Below, one piece after another: positions 46,175 to 54,707 of a stretch of DNA of 64,000 nucleotides. Positions within the stretch are counted from its first letter, which is position 1, and each line of letters begins with the position of its first letter. A model generated the notes under the pieces. The model was given only the letters and a program-made list of their open reading frames with translations. It had not been told where the DNA came from and ran no database searches. The stretch spans positions 1 to 64,000 of the forward strand of contig NZ_JAOQNX010000013.1 in assembly GCF_025961575.1 (NCBI RefSeq). The letters are read 5' to 3'. The translations under genes were made by a program, and so were the position numbers. The stretch comes from Rhodoblastus acidophilus (GTDB lineage: Bacteria; Pseudomonadota; Alphaproteobacteria; Rhizobiales; Beijerinckiaceae).

Positions 46175-47056
46175 ATGGTTGATCACACGCACCAAGATAT
46201 AGATGCGGCCACGGGCACACCGACCACTGGCCACGAATGGGACGGAATCAAGGAGCTGAACACGCCGCTGCCGCGCTGGTGGCTGTGGCTGTTCTACGCC
46301 TGTATCGTCTGGGCCGTCGGCTATTGGGTGTTCTATCCGGCGATTCCGCTTCCCGGCGGCCACACGCCGGGCATTCTCGGCTGGACCTCGCGCGGCGCGG
46401 TCAACGGGGACGTGCAGGAGCTGGTGCGCCAGCGCGCCGAATTCGTCGGCAAGATCGAAAAGGCCTCGCTCCAGGAGATCAGCGCCGATCCGAAGCTCGC
46501 CGAATTCGCCCGCGCCTATGGCCGGTCGGCGTTCGGCAATAATTGCGCGCCGTGCCACGGCTCCGGCGGTCAGGGCGCGGTGGGCTATCCGAACCTCGCC
46601 GGCGACCGCTGGTTGTGGGGCGGCTCGCTCGACCAGATCGCGGCGACCATCACCCATGGCGCGCGCACCGGCGATCCCGAGGGCCACGATCCCGCGGGCG
46701 CGGCGGGCATGCCGGCCTGGTCCAAGATGGGCCTGGACGCAACGCAGATCGAACAGGTGTCGGATTACGTCGTGGCGCTGCACAATGGCGCGGCGACGGA
46801 TGCGCTGCCGGGCAAGAAGATCTTCGCCGAGAATTGCGCCGCGTGCCACGGCGAAGACGCGAAGGGCAACCCCGAAATGGGCGCCCCCAACCTGACCTCC
46901 AAGTCCAAGTGGCTCTACGGCTCGGACAAGGCGACCATCGTGCAGACCGTCGCCAACGGCCGCGCCGGTCAGATGCCGGCCTGGGGCGCCAAGCTCGATC
47001 CCGCGACCATCAAGTCGCTGGCGATCTTCGTCCACTCGCTGGGCGGCGGCAAGTGA
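46175..47056 (+). CDS. ccoP: Cytochrome cbb3 oxidase subunit III (CcoP), di-haem c
   Basis: 293 residues. The N-terminal segment HEWDGIKELNTPLPRWWLW and one anchor helix match the family. Two haem c sites are present: CAPCH (124-128) and CAACH (221-225), with candidate distal Met residues in GMPAWS and QMPAWG. It accepts electrons from cytochrome c or the bc1 complex. Last structural gene; a 13-bp hairpin follows. Confidence 0.98.
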   Translation: MVDHTHQDIDAATGTPTTGHEWDGIKELNTPLPRWWLWLFYACIVWAVGYWVFYPAIPLPGGHTPGILGWTSRGAVNGDVQELVRQRAEFVGKIEKASLQEISADPKLAEFARAYGRSAFGNNCAPCHGSGGQGAVGYPNLAGDRWLWGGSLDQIAATITHGARTGDPEGHDPAGAAGMPAWSKMGLDATQIEQVSDYVVALHNGAATDALPGKKIFAENCAACHGEDAKGNPEMGAPNLTSKSKWLYGSDKATIVQTVANGRAGQMPAWGAKLDPATIKSLAIFVHSLGGGK

Positions 47057-47083
47057 GCCTGGGCTCAGCGCTGTGACAATCCC

Positions 47084-47115
47084 AAGCGGCGAAGCCAGCT
47101 CCGGCTTCGCCGCTT
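47084..47115 (+). terminator. Hairpin after ccoP
   Basis: 13-bp stem AAGCGGCGAAGCC (47084-47096) / GGCTTCGCCGCTT (47103-47115) with a 6-base loop. There is no T run after it, so it may be a weak terminator or an mRNA-stabilising structure. Confidence 0.55.
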
Positions 47116-47143
47116 GCACATTGCGGGCTCATCGGCGATCAGG

Positions 47144-47157
47144 TTGATCTAGATCAA
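47144..47157. promoter_or_regulatory. Perfect FNR/FixK box upstream of ccoGHIS
   Basis: TTGATCTAGATCAA matches the FNR consensus TTGAT-N4-ATCAA without mismatch and is fully palindromic. The ccoG ATG is 130 bases downstream. It implies separate anaerobic induction of the maturation operon. Confidence 0.85.
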
Positions 47158-47287
47158 AATAAGGACGAAATAGTCATGGACTCCGCGGGTTTCGCGGGCC
47201 TATACACACGCGACGCTCCCCCGAATTCGCGATTTTCGCGCCAGCCCTTCCGGGTTCGCGCCGGGGCGATGCAACGGATCAAGCGAA

Positions 47288-48757
47288 ATGACGCTCAGCG
47301 TTGAAAACACCAAGACCCGAACGAAGCTCCCGGAGCCGGAGGAATCGGATTCCCTCTACGAGGCGCGCAAACAGATCTATCCGCAGAGCGTGTCGGGCAC
47401 ATTCCGCAACATCAAGTGGGGCCTGCTGGTCGGCGGCATGCTGCTCTACTATTTCCTGCCGTTCCTGCGCTGGGACCGGGGTCCCGACCAGCCGGGGCAG
47501 GCGGTGCTCATCGATCTCGCCAACGGCCGCTTCTATTTCTTCGGCATCGCCATCTGGCCGCAGGAAGTCTATTACATCACCGGCCTGCTGATCCTCGCCG
47601 CCTTCACTCTGTTCCTGATGAACGCGCTGGCGGGCCGCGTCTGGTGCGGCTATCTCTGCCCGCAGACCGTGTGGACCGACCTTTACCTGCTGATCGAGCG
47701 CTGGACCCAGGGCGAGCGCCGCGAGCGCATGAAAAAGGCGGGCCAGCCTTGGACCGCGCGCACCATGGCGCAAGCCGTCTCCAAACATGCGCTGTGGCTG
47801 CTGGTCGCCTGGTGGACCGGCGGCGCCTGGGTGCTCTATTTCGCCGACGCGCCGACCCTGGTGAAACAGCTCGCCACTTTTGACGCGCCCGCGCAGGCTT
47901 ACATCTGGATCGGCATTTTCACCGCCACCACCTATGTGCTGGCCGGCTTCGCCCGCGAGCAGGTCTGCCTCTACATGTGCCCGTGGCCGCGCATCCAGGC
48001 GGCGCTCACCGACGAATGGGCGCTCAACGTCACCTATCGCGTCGATCGCGGCGAACCGCGCGGCTCCGTGAAGAAGGCCAGGGCGCTGCGGGAGGCCGGA
48101 CAGCCCGCCGGCGACTGCGTCGACTGCAACCAATGCGTGGTCGTGTGCCCGACCGGCGTCGACATCCGCAACGGCCTGGACATGGGCTGCGTCCAATGTG
48201 GTTTGTGCATCGACGCCTGCGACACTGTCATGACCAAGATCGGCCGCCCCAAGGGCCTGATCGGCTATGACACCGACCTCAATGTCGAGCGGCGCGCCCA
48301 GGGGCTGCCGGCGCTCAAGCCGAGAATTTTCCGGGCGCGCACCATCACCTATATGGTGCTGATCCTGGGCGTTGCGGCGTTTATGGGCGTCAGCCTCGCC
48401 ACCCGCCACACTTTGGGCGTCGACGTGATGCACGACCGCAATCCGATCTTTGTCGCGCTGTCCGACGGCTCCTTGCGCAACGGCTACACCATTCGCGCGC
48501 TCAACAAGACCGGCGCCGCGCGCGATTTCACCTTGACCCTCGAGGGTCTGCCCCGGGGCCAGTTGGACATTCTCGGCCAGAAAGGCGCCGGCGCGCTCGA
48601 CGTGCATGTGGAGGCGGACCAGACGCTGGAATTGCGCGTGATGGTCACCACGCCGCCCGACGCGACGCCGCCACAGAGCACGCCTATAAAATTCATCCTG
48701 ACCGACCCGAAGACGGGCGAACAGGCCTCGCGCGCGGACTTCTTCAAGGGGCCGTGA
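47288..48757 (+). CDS. ccoG: cbb3 oxidase maturation protein CcoG (FixG/RdxA)
   Basis: 489 residues. Several membrane helices and two [4Fe-4S] clusters lie in the polyferredoxin segment starting near Cys277: CVDCNQCVVVCPTGVDIR and then GCVQCGLCIDAC. Earlier NapH-like motifs are GRVWCGYLCPQTVW and CLYMCPWPRIQAALTDE. The C-terminal domain has an immunoglobulin-like fold pattern. In R. capsulatus CcoG reduces Cu(II) to Cu(I) for oxidase assembly. It is the first gene behind the FNR box. Confidence 0.96.
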   Translation: MTLSVENTKTRTKLPEPEESDSLYEARKQIYPQSVSGTFRNIKWGLLVGGMLLYYFLPFLRWDRGPDQPGQAVLIDLANGRFYFFGIAIWPQEVYYITGLLILAAFTLFLMNALAGRVWCGYLCPQTVWTDLYLLIERWTQGERRERMKKAGQPWTARTMAQAVSKHALWLLVAWWTGGAWVLYFADAPTLVKQLATFDAPAQAYIWIGIFTATTYVLAGFAREQVCLYMCPWPRIQAALTDEWALNVTYRVDRGEPRGSVKKARALREAGQPAGDCVDCNQCVVVCPTGVDIRNGLDMGCVQCGLCIDACDTVMTKIGRPKGLIGYDTDLNVERRAQGLPALKPRIFRARTITYMVLILGVAAFMGVSLATRHTLGVDVMHDRNPIFVALSDGSLRNGYTIRALNKTGAARDFTLTLEGLPRGQLDILGQKGAGALDVHVEADQTLELRVMVTTPPDATPPQSTPIKFILTDPKTGEQASRADFFKGP

Positions 48758-48776
48758 CTTCACTGAGGAGAGAGCG

Positions 48777-49280
48777 ATGACGGAAGACAGCGATTACCAG
48801 CCCGCGGGCCGGCCCCTCACCGGGCGCTCGGTCCTGCTGATGCTGATGGCGTTCTTCGGCGTGATGCTGGCCGTCAATGTCTACATGGCGCGCGAGGCGG
48901 TCGCCACGCATCCCGGCCTCGACCAGCGCAATCCCTATGATGAGGGCGTCGCCTACAACAAGGAAATCGCCGCCGCCCGGGCGCAGGACGCGCTGGGCTG
49001 GTCGGTGGACCTGACCCGCGCGCGAAAGGGCGCGGCGACCGAGGTGACCGCGAGCGTCAAGGACAAGGCGGGCCAGCCGGTGAGCGGTTTGCAGGCGAGC
49101 CTGCATTTTGTTCATCCCTCGTCCAGCCGGCTCGACAAGGAGGTGGCGGCCGGCGTCATCGCCGACGGGCTTTATGCTGGCGCGGCCGACCTGACGCCCG
49201 GCCATTGGCTGGTGGAAATCGCCTTCACGCGCGATGGCGAGACAATATTCCGCTCGAAGAACACGCTCAACGTCGAGTAG
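48777..49280 (+). CDS. ccoH: cbb3 oxidase assembly protein FixH (CcoH)
   Basis: 167 residues. One N-terminal helix (VLLMLMAFFGVMLAVNVYMA) is followed by the FixH motif NPYDEGVAYNKEIAAARAQDALGW and a periplasmic beta domain. The family is needed for stable cbb3 assembly and interacts with CcoN and the copper path. GAGGAGAGAG lies upstream, and ccoI starts 4 bases after its stop. Confidence 0.95.
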   Translation: MTEDSDYQPAGRPLTGRSVLLMLMAFFGVMLAVNVYMAREAVATHPGLDQRNPYDEGVAYNKEIAAARAQDALGWSVDLTRARKGAATEVTASVKDKAGQPVSGLQASLHFVHPSSSRLDKEVAAGVIADGLYAGAADLTPGHWLVEIAFTRDGETIFRSKNTLNVE

Positions 49281-49284
49281 TCTT

Positions 49285-51492
49285 ATGGGCGCGGCGCCGG
49301 ATTTCACCCATTTCGTCCGGACCGACGAGGACGGCCGGTCGCGGCTCGATCTCGCGATCGACGGGATCACCTGCGCCGCCTGCCTGCCCGACATCGAAAC
49401 GGCGATGAAACGCCTGCCGGGGGTCAAACTTGCCCGGCTCAATCTCACCAGCCATCGCCTGGCGCTGACCTATGATCCGCAGCAGGTGGAGCCCGCCCGC
49501 TTCACCGGCGCCCTGGAGGCGATTGGCTACCGCGCCTATCCCTACGAACAGCGGCAGGTCGAGGCCGACGAGCAGGCGCGCTTCGTGCTGTTGCTCAAAT
49601 GCCTTGGCGTCGCGGTGTTCGCCGCCATGAACATCATGCTGCTGTCGATTTCGGTCTGGTCGGGCCAATCGACCTCGCTGCCGCCGGAAACCCGCGATTT
49701 CTTCCACTTGGTCTCGGCGGTGATCGCGCTGCCCGCCGCCGCCTATGCGGGGCAGCCGTTTTTCACTTCGGCCTGGGCGGCGATCCGCCAGCGCCGGCTC
49801 AATATGGATGTGCCGATCACCATCGGCGTGACGCTGGCGCTGGGCCTGTCGGTTTACGAAACCCAGCATCACGCCGACCACGCCTATTTCGACTCGGCCA
49901 TCATGCTGCTCGCCTTCCTGCTGGCGGGGCGCGTGGTGGATCAGGCGATGCGCCGCCGCACCAAGACGGCGGCCGGAAATTTAGCCGCGCTCAAGGGCGA
50001 GAACGCGCTGCGTTTCGATGGCGCGGAGTGGGGGCTTGTCCCCGTCGCGGCGCTGGCCCCGGGCGACCGCCTGCTGGTGCGCGCCGGCGAGCGCGTGCCC
50101 GCCGATGGCGTGATCGTCGAGGGTTTGAGCGCGGTCGATGAAAGCGCCATCACCGGCGAAACCGATCCCAAGCCGGTCGAACCCGGCGATCATGTCTACG
50201 CCGGCACGGTCAATGGCGAGGGCGCGCTGACCGTGGATGTGACGGCGGCCGGCCATTCCGCGCTGATCGACGAGGCGGCGCGGCTGATCGAACAGGCGGG
50301 CGCGGCGCGCTCGCGTTACATGCAGCTCTCGGATCGGGTGTCGCAGCTTTATGCGCCCGCCGTGCATCTCACCGCTTTGGTCACCGGGCTGAGCTGGTGG
50401 CTGTTTTTCGGCGCGTCCCCGCATGACGCGTTGGTGATCGCGATTTCGGTGCTGATCATCACCTGCCCCTGCGCTTTGGCGTTGGCGGTGCCCACCGTGC
50501 AGGCCATGGCCTCCGGCGCCTTCTTCCGCTCCGGCCTGTTCTTGAATGACGCGCGGGGCCTGGAGAAACTCGGCGAGATCGATGCGGTCGTGTTCGACAA
50601 GACCGGCACGCTGACCCTGCCGCAAGCCGGCGTCGCCAATGCCGACGAAATTCCGGCCGACCTGTTGGAGCTCGCCGGGCGTTTGGCGCGCTCCAGCCAT
50701 CATCCGCTGGCTTTGGCGCTGGCCCGCAGTCTGCGCGCCCGCGCGCCTCTGCCGGAGGCGCGGGAAACGTCGGGGCAGGGCGTGTCGGCGCCCCACGAGG
50801 GCGACGAGGCGCGGCTCGGCTCCGCCGCCTTTTGCGCCGCCGAGCATTTGGCGACTGACGCTGAGGCCAGTTCGATTTATGTGCGCGCCGGCGAGCGCGT
50901 GGCGCAGCTGTCGATCCGCCAGAGCCTGCGGCCAGATGCGGCGCGCGTGGTCGCGCATTTGCGGGACGCCGGGCTTGATCTGCACATTCTCTCCGGCGAC
51001 CGCGCCGAGGCGGTGGCCCCGGTCGCGGAAAAACTGGGAATCGCCGACTGGCGCGGCGGCCAAAAGCCGGCGGAAAAGATCGCTTTTGTCGAGGCGCTGA
51101 AGGCGCAGGGCAAAAGGGTGTTGATGGTCGGCGACGGGCTGAACGACGCGCCGGCGCTCGCGGCCGCCCACGCCTCGATCTCGCCCATCGACGCGGTGCA
51201 TCTGACCCAGGGACAGGCGGACGCCGTGTTTCTCGGCGACCGTCTGCTGCCCGTGGCGGCGGCGCTGGCGATTTCGCAACAGGCCCGCGCCCTGATGAAG
51301 CAAAACCTTGGCTTCGCCATCGTCTATAATGCGATTGCGGTGCCCGTCGCCATGGCGGGCCACGCCTCGCCCCTGTTCGCGGCGCTGGCCATGTCCGGTT
51401 CGTCGATCCTGGTGACGCTGAATGCGTTGCGCTTGCGCGGACCGGGCAAAAGCGTCACTCTGCTCGCCAAACCTTTGCGAGATCAGCCATGA
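49285..51492 (+). CDS. ccoI: Copper-exporting P1B-type ATPase CcoI (FixI)
   Basis: 735 residues, started at 49285. An N-terminal heavy-metal-associated domain has CAAC (Cys30, Cys33). The membrane copper motif is CPC (394-396, in ITCPCALALAVP), the phosphorylation motif DKTGTLTLP (Asp438), the nucleotide-domain SSHHPLALALA and the hinge GDGLNDAPAL. It moves Cu(I) to the periplasm specifically for the cbb3 CuB site. Its stop overlaps ccoS by ATGA. Confidence 0.97.
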   Translation: MGAAPDFTHFVRTDEDGRSRLDLAIDGITCAACLPDIETAMKRLPGVKLARLNLTSHRLALTYDPQQVEPARFTGALEAIGYRAYPYEQRQVEADEQARFVLLLKCLGVAVFAAMNIMLLSISVWSGQSTSLPPETRDFFHLVSAVIALPAAAYAGQPFFTSAWAAIRQRRLNMDVPITIGVTLALGLSVYETQHHADHAYFDSAIMLLAFLLAGRVVDQAMRRRTKTAAGNLAALKGENALRFDGAEWGLVPVAALAPGDRLLVRAGERVPADGVIVEGLSAVDESAITGETDPKPVEPGDHVYAGTVNGEGALTVDVTAAGHSALIDEAARLIEQAGAARSRYMQLSDRVSQLYAPAVHLTALVTGLSWWLFFGASPHDALVIAISVLIITCPCALALAVPTVQAMASGAFFRSGLFLNDARGLEKLGEIDAVVFDKTGTLTLPQAGVANADEIPADLLELAGRLARSSHHPLALALARSLRARAPLPEARETSGQGVSAPHEGDEARLGSAAFCAAEHLATDAEASSIYVRAGERVAQLSIRQSLRPDAARVVAHLRDAGLDLHILSGDRAEAVAPVAEKLGIADWRGGQKPAEKIAFVEALKAQGKRVLMVGDGLNDAPALAAAHASISPIDAVHLTQGQADAVFLGDRLLPVAAALAISQQARALMKQNLGFAIVYNAIAVPVAMAGHASPLFAALAMSGSSILVTLNALRLRGPGKSVTLLAKPLRDQP

Positions 51493-51641
51493 ACGTTCTG
51501 GTCTTCCTCATTCCCCTGGCCATTCTCCTCGGCCTGCTCGCCCTCTACGGGCTGTTCTGGTCGCTGAAGCGCAACCAGTACGAGGATATGGAGGGCGCGG
51601 CCTATCGCATCCTGCTCGACGACGATATCGAGAAGAAATGA
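51489..51641 (+). CDS. ccoS: cbb3 oxidase maturation protein CcoS (FixS)
   Basis: 50 residues: one transmembrane helix (VLVFLIPLAILLGLLALYGLFW) followed by LKRNQYEDMEGAAYRILLDDD, the CcoS pattern of QY(D/E)D near the helix end. It is required for cofactor insertion into CcoN. It overlaps ccoI upstream (ATGA) and the CcoA-type gene downstream (ATGA). Confidence 0.95.
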   Translation: MNVLVFLIPLAILLGLLALYGLFWSLKRNQYEDMEGAAYRILLDDDIEKK

Positions 51642-52819
51642 CCGCAATCGAGCATAGCCCCTCGCCGGAGCCCGGCGCGGGGATGGCGCGGGCGGGACGT
51701 CTCGCTTGCTTCTGTCCGCCCGGCGCGCCTTCGCCCGGTTCCGCTGGCCTGGAGACCGAGGGGCGCTGGAGCCCCGGCGTGCTGACGCTGGCCGGCGGCT
51801 TCGCCCTTTCGGTGTTGTCGCAGAGCCTGACCCTCGGCATGTTGCCGCTCGCTGGCCGGCTGCTGGCGCCGACGCCGCATCTGATGTCGGCGCCCTATAT
51901 CGCCATGCTGCTGGGCGCGGCGCTGGCCACCTTTCCCGCCTCCTTCCTGCTCGACGCCTTTGGGCGGCGCGCGGCGCTGGCGCTGGGGGCAAGCCTCGGC
52001 GTCGCCGGCGGGCTGATCATGGCCTGGGGCCTGAGCTTTTCGCTGTTCGCGCCGTTCTGCCTCGGGGCGTTCTGGCTTGGCGTCGCCCAAGGATTTTCGT
52101 TTTTCTATCGCCACGAGGCGGCGCTGGGGTCGAGCGCCGGAGGGCGGGCCCGGGCGGCTTTACTCGTGTTCGGCAGCGGCGCGCTGGCGGGGCTGATTGG
52201 GCCGGCGCTGGCCGGTTTCGTCGCCCAGCACGCGCCGGAAAAATTGTTTGCCGCGACGGCGATGGCGGCGGCGGGAACGCAAGTTTTGGTGCTGGTCCTC
52301 GCCGTGCTCACGACCGCGCGCGCGCCCATCCTGCCCTCGGCCGCGCTCCGCGAAGACGCCGCCCCGGACTGGAAGGCGTTCGTCGCGCCCAGCCTGATCG
52401 CGGCTCTGGCCTGGTTCGGCATGACCGTCGCGATGGTTGGCGCGCCCGGCGCCATGGCGGGGTGCGGGATCGCCGTCTCCGATATTTTCTCCGCCGTGTC
52501 CTGGCATATCATCGCCATGTACGCTCCGGCCTTCTTCGCCGGCGCTTTGGCCCGGCGCCTGGGCGCCGACGTCACCGCCGGGCTCGGCCTGGCCCTGATC
52601 GCCGCGGCCTGGGCCATCGAGATTTACGCCGGCGACTATTGGCGCTTCGCCGCCGCGCTGATCGTGGTGGCGGTCGGCTGGAGTTTTGCGACCGCCGGCG
52701 CGTCGCTGCGGCTTTATCGCGCCCATCCGTCGCGGGCGATGCTGGCCGCCCATGACGCGCTGCTGTTCGTCTCCGCCATGGCCGGCGCCTTCGCCGCCGC
52801 CTTTTTGCCCGTCGCATGA
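51638..52819 (+). CDS. ccoA: MFS-type copper importer, CcoA-like
   Basis: 393 residues with about twelve membrane helices of the major facilitator type. The first helix follows a Pro/Gly-rich cytoplasmic N-terminus of about 45 residues. Two motifs identify it: Met262-x3-Met266 (MTVAM) and His290-x3-Met294 (HIIAM). R. capsulatus CcoA uses M233xxxM237 and H261xxxM265 to import copper for cbb3, and the 28-residue spacing is identical. The start is fixed by the ATGA overlap with ccoS. Calling it CcoA rests on motif plus context; overall similarity was not measured. Confidence 0.85.
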   Translation: MTAIEHSPSPEPGAGMARAGRLACFCPPGAPSPGSAGLETEGRWSPGVLTLAGGFALSVLSQSLTLGMLPLAGRLLAPTPHLMSAPYIAMLLGAALATFPASFLLDAFGRRAALALGASLGVAGGLIMAWGLSFSLFAPFCLGAFWLGVAQGFSFFYRHEAALGSSAGGRARAALLVFGSGALAGLIGPALAGFVAQHAPEKLFAATAMAAAGTQVLVLVLAVLTTARAPILPSAALREDAAPDWKAFVAPSLIAALAWFGMTVAMVGAPGAMAGCGIAVSDIFSAVSWHIIAMYAPAFFAGALARRLGADVTAGLGLALIAAAWAIEIYAGDYWRFAAALIVVAVGWSFATAGASLRLYRAHPSRAMLAAHDALLFVSAMAGAFAAAFLPVA

Positions 52820-53616
52820 CCGCGGCCGCCAAAATCCTGTCGATCGCCGGGTCCGACCCCTCGGGCGGCGCCGGCGTCCAGGCCGATTTGAAGACCTTTG
52901 CGGCCTTCGGTTGCTACGGCATGGCGGCGATCAGCGCGCTCACCGCGCAGAATACGCTTGGCGTGCAAGGCGTGAGCGTGGTTCCCGCCGATTTCGTCGC
53001 GCAACAGATCGACTCCATTTTCGCCGACATCGCCGTGGACGCCGTCAAAATCGGCATGATCGGCGCGCCGGAGAATGCGACCGCCATTGCGTCGGCGCTC
53101 TCCCGCGCCAAAGCGAAAAACATCGTGCTCGATCCCGTGCTGGTGGCGACCAGCGGTCATCAACTCGGCGGCGATGTGATGGCGGCGCCGCTGCAAAAAA
53201 TGTTTGCGCTGGCGCGGGTCGTGACGCCCAATCTGATCGAAGCCGCCCGTCTGCTGGGCGGCGGCGAGGCGCGCGGTCTGGACGACATGCGCGATTTGGC
53301 CTTGCGCCTGCGCGCGCTCGGAGCGCCGGCGGTTCTGGTCAAGGGCGGGCATTTGCAGGGCGACGCGCTCGACCTGCTTTACGATGGCGCGCAGTTTCAC
53401 CAATTCACCGCGCTGCGTGTGCCCACGCGCAACACCCATGGCACCGGCTGCGCCTTGTCCTCGGCCATTGCGGCGCTGCTCGGGCTGGGTTTTGCCCTGC
53501 CCGATGCCGTCGGACGCGCCAAGGCCTGGCTGACGCGGGCGCTGCAAGCCGGCGCCGAGATTCACATTGGCGGCGGCCACGGCCCGCCGCACCACTTTTG
53601 CGATTGTCCCAAATGA
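52816..53616 (+). CDS. thiD: Hydroxymethylpyrimidine (phosphate) kinase
   Basis: 266 residues. It phosphorylates HMP and HMP-P in thiamine synthesis. Motifs are LSIAGSDPSGGAGVQADLKTF, FGCYGMAAISALTAQNT, VLVKGGH and the anion hole NTHGTGCALSSAIAA. It overlaps the CcoA gene (ATGA) and the metX-like gene (ATGA). No thi box can lie in front of it because there is no leader, so thiamine riboswitch control of this copy is unlikely. Confidence 0.95.
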   Translation: MTAAAKILSIAGSDPSGGAGVQADLKTFAAFGCYGMAAISALTAQNTLGVQGVSVVPADFVAQQIDSIFADIAVDAVKIGMIGAPENATAIASALSRAKAKNIVLDPVLVATSGHQLGGDVMAAPLQKMFALARVVTPNLIEAARLLGGGEARGLDDMRDLALRLRALGAPAVLVKGGHLQGDALDLLYDGAQFHQFTALRVPTRNTHGTGCALSSAIAALLGLGFALPDAVGRAKAWLTRALQAGAEIHIGGGHGPPHHFCDCPK

Positions 53617-54707
53617 TCGTCGAAAAACAACGCATCACCATCCCCGAGCTTCGGCTGCTCTGCGGCGCGACGCTCAACAACGTTCCGGCGGGCTACGAGA
53701 CTTACGGGCGGCTCAATGCCGCGCGCGACAACGCCATCCTCGTTTGCCATTATTTTTCCGGGACCAGCCACGCCGCCGGGCGTTATCGCGCGGACGACGC
53801 CAAGCCCGGCTATTGGGACGAGATCATCGGCCCGGGCAAGGCGGTGGACACGGACAGGTTTTTCGTCATCTCCGTCGACAGTCTTTGCAATCTCAACGCC
53901 TTCGACCCGAATGTGGCGACCTTCGGCCCGGCGAGCCTTGATCCCGCTGGCAAGCCGTTCGGGTTGCGTTTCCCGGCCGTCGCCATCGCGGATTTCGTGC
54001 GGCTGCAAAAGGCCGTGCTGGACGCGCTCGGCATCGAGCGGCTGCATGCGGTGATGGGGCCGTCGATGGGCGGCCTGCAAACCTTCGAATGGGCGGCGTC
54101 CTTCCCCGAAAAAGTGGGACGGATCATCCCCGTCATCGTCGCGCCGAATTTCGGCGCCTGGCTCACCGGCTGGCTGTCCATGTGGGCGCAGCCGATCCGG
54201 CTCGATCCCGCCTGGCGCGGCGGCGATTATTATGCAACCGGCGCGCCAAAGGCGGGCTTGGAGGCGGCGCTCAAACTGATCACGCTGCACGCGCTCGACG
54301 CGGAATGGGCCGACACGATCGGGCGCGGTCTCTTGGACGGCGCCGATCCCGCCGACCTCGGCGGCGCGCCCTTCGCCATCGAGCTGGCGCTGGCCGAGGC
54401 CGCGCGCGAGCGGGCGGCGCTGGTCGACGCCAACCATCTGCTCTATCTCGTGCGCGCCAACCAGACCTATATTCCTGGCGCGGGCGCCGGCGCCCGCGAC
54501 GCCGACGAGGGTTTGGGGCGCATCACGGCGCCGGCGCTGATGATCTACGCGCCTCTCGACCAAGTGTTTCGCACCGAATGGGTCGCCGCCGCGGCGCGAA
54601 AGATCGGCGCCGAGACTTTTGCGCTCCACGGCCCCTACGGCCATTACAACGGCATTCAGAAAATTGCTGACGCCGCGGAGCGCATCAAAGCCTTTCTGGA
54701 CAGCTGA
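53613..54707 (+). CDS. Homoserine O-acetyltransferase-like alpha/beta hydrolase (MetX superfamily)
   Basis: 364 residues. It has the MetX-family layout: NAILVCHYFSGTSHAAG in place of the usual LTGDSH, GPGKAVDTDRFFVISVDSL, the nucleophile elbow MGPSMGGLQTFEWAASFPEKV, and the acid/His pair in MIYAPLDQVF and HGPYGHYNG. The triad is complete. The altered oxyanion region and the lack of some homoserine-site motifs suggest that the acyl acceptor may not be homoserine. It is the last gene of the coupled series from ccoI; its stop abuts the convergent hisG stop. Confidence 0.85.
   Translation: MIVEKQRITIPELRLLCGATLNNVPAGYETYGRLNAARDNAILVCHYFSGTSHAAGRYRADDAKPGYWDEIIGPGKAVDTDRFFVISVDSLCNLNAFDPNVATFGPASLDPAGKPFGLRFPAVAIADFVRLQKAVLDALGIERLHAVMGPSMGGLQTFEWAASFPEKVGRIIPVIVAPNFGAWLTGWLSMWAQPIRLDPAWRGGDYYATGAPKAGLEAALKLITLHALDAEWADTIGRGLLDGADPADLGGAPFAIELALAEAARERAALVDANHLLYLVRANQTYIPGAGAGARDADEGLGRITAPALMIYAPLDQVFRTEWVAAAARKIGAETFALHGPYGHYNGIQKIADAAERIKAFLDS

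Noticed and set aside
52700-52816. TPP riboswitch controlling thiD
   Set aside because: The thiD start overlaps the preceding coding region, leaving no leader.
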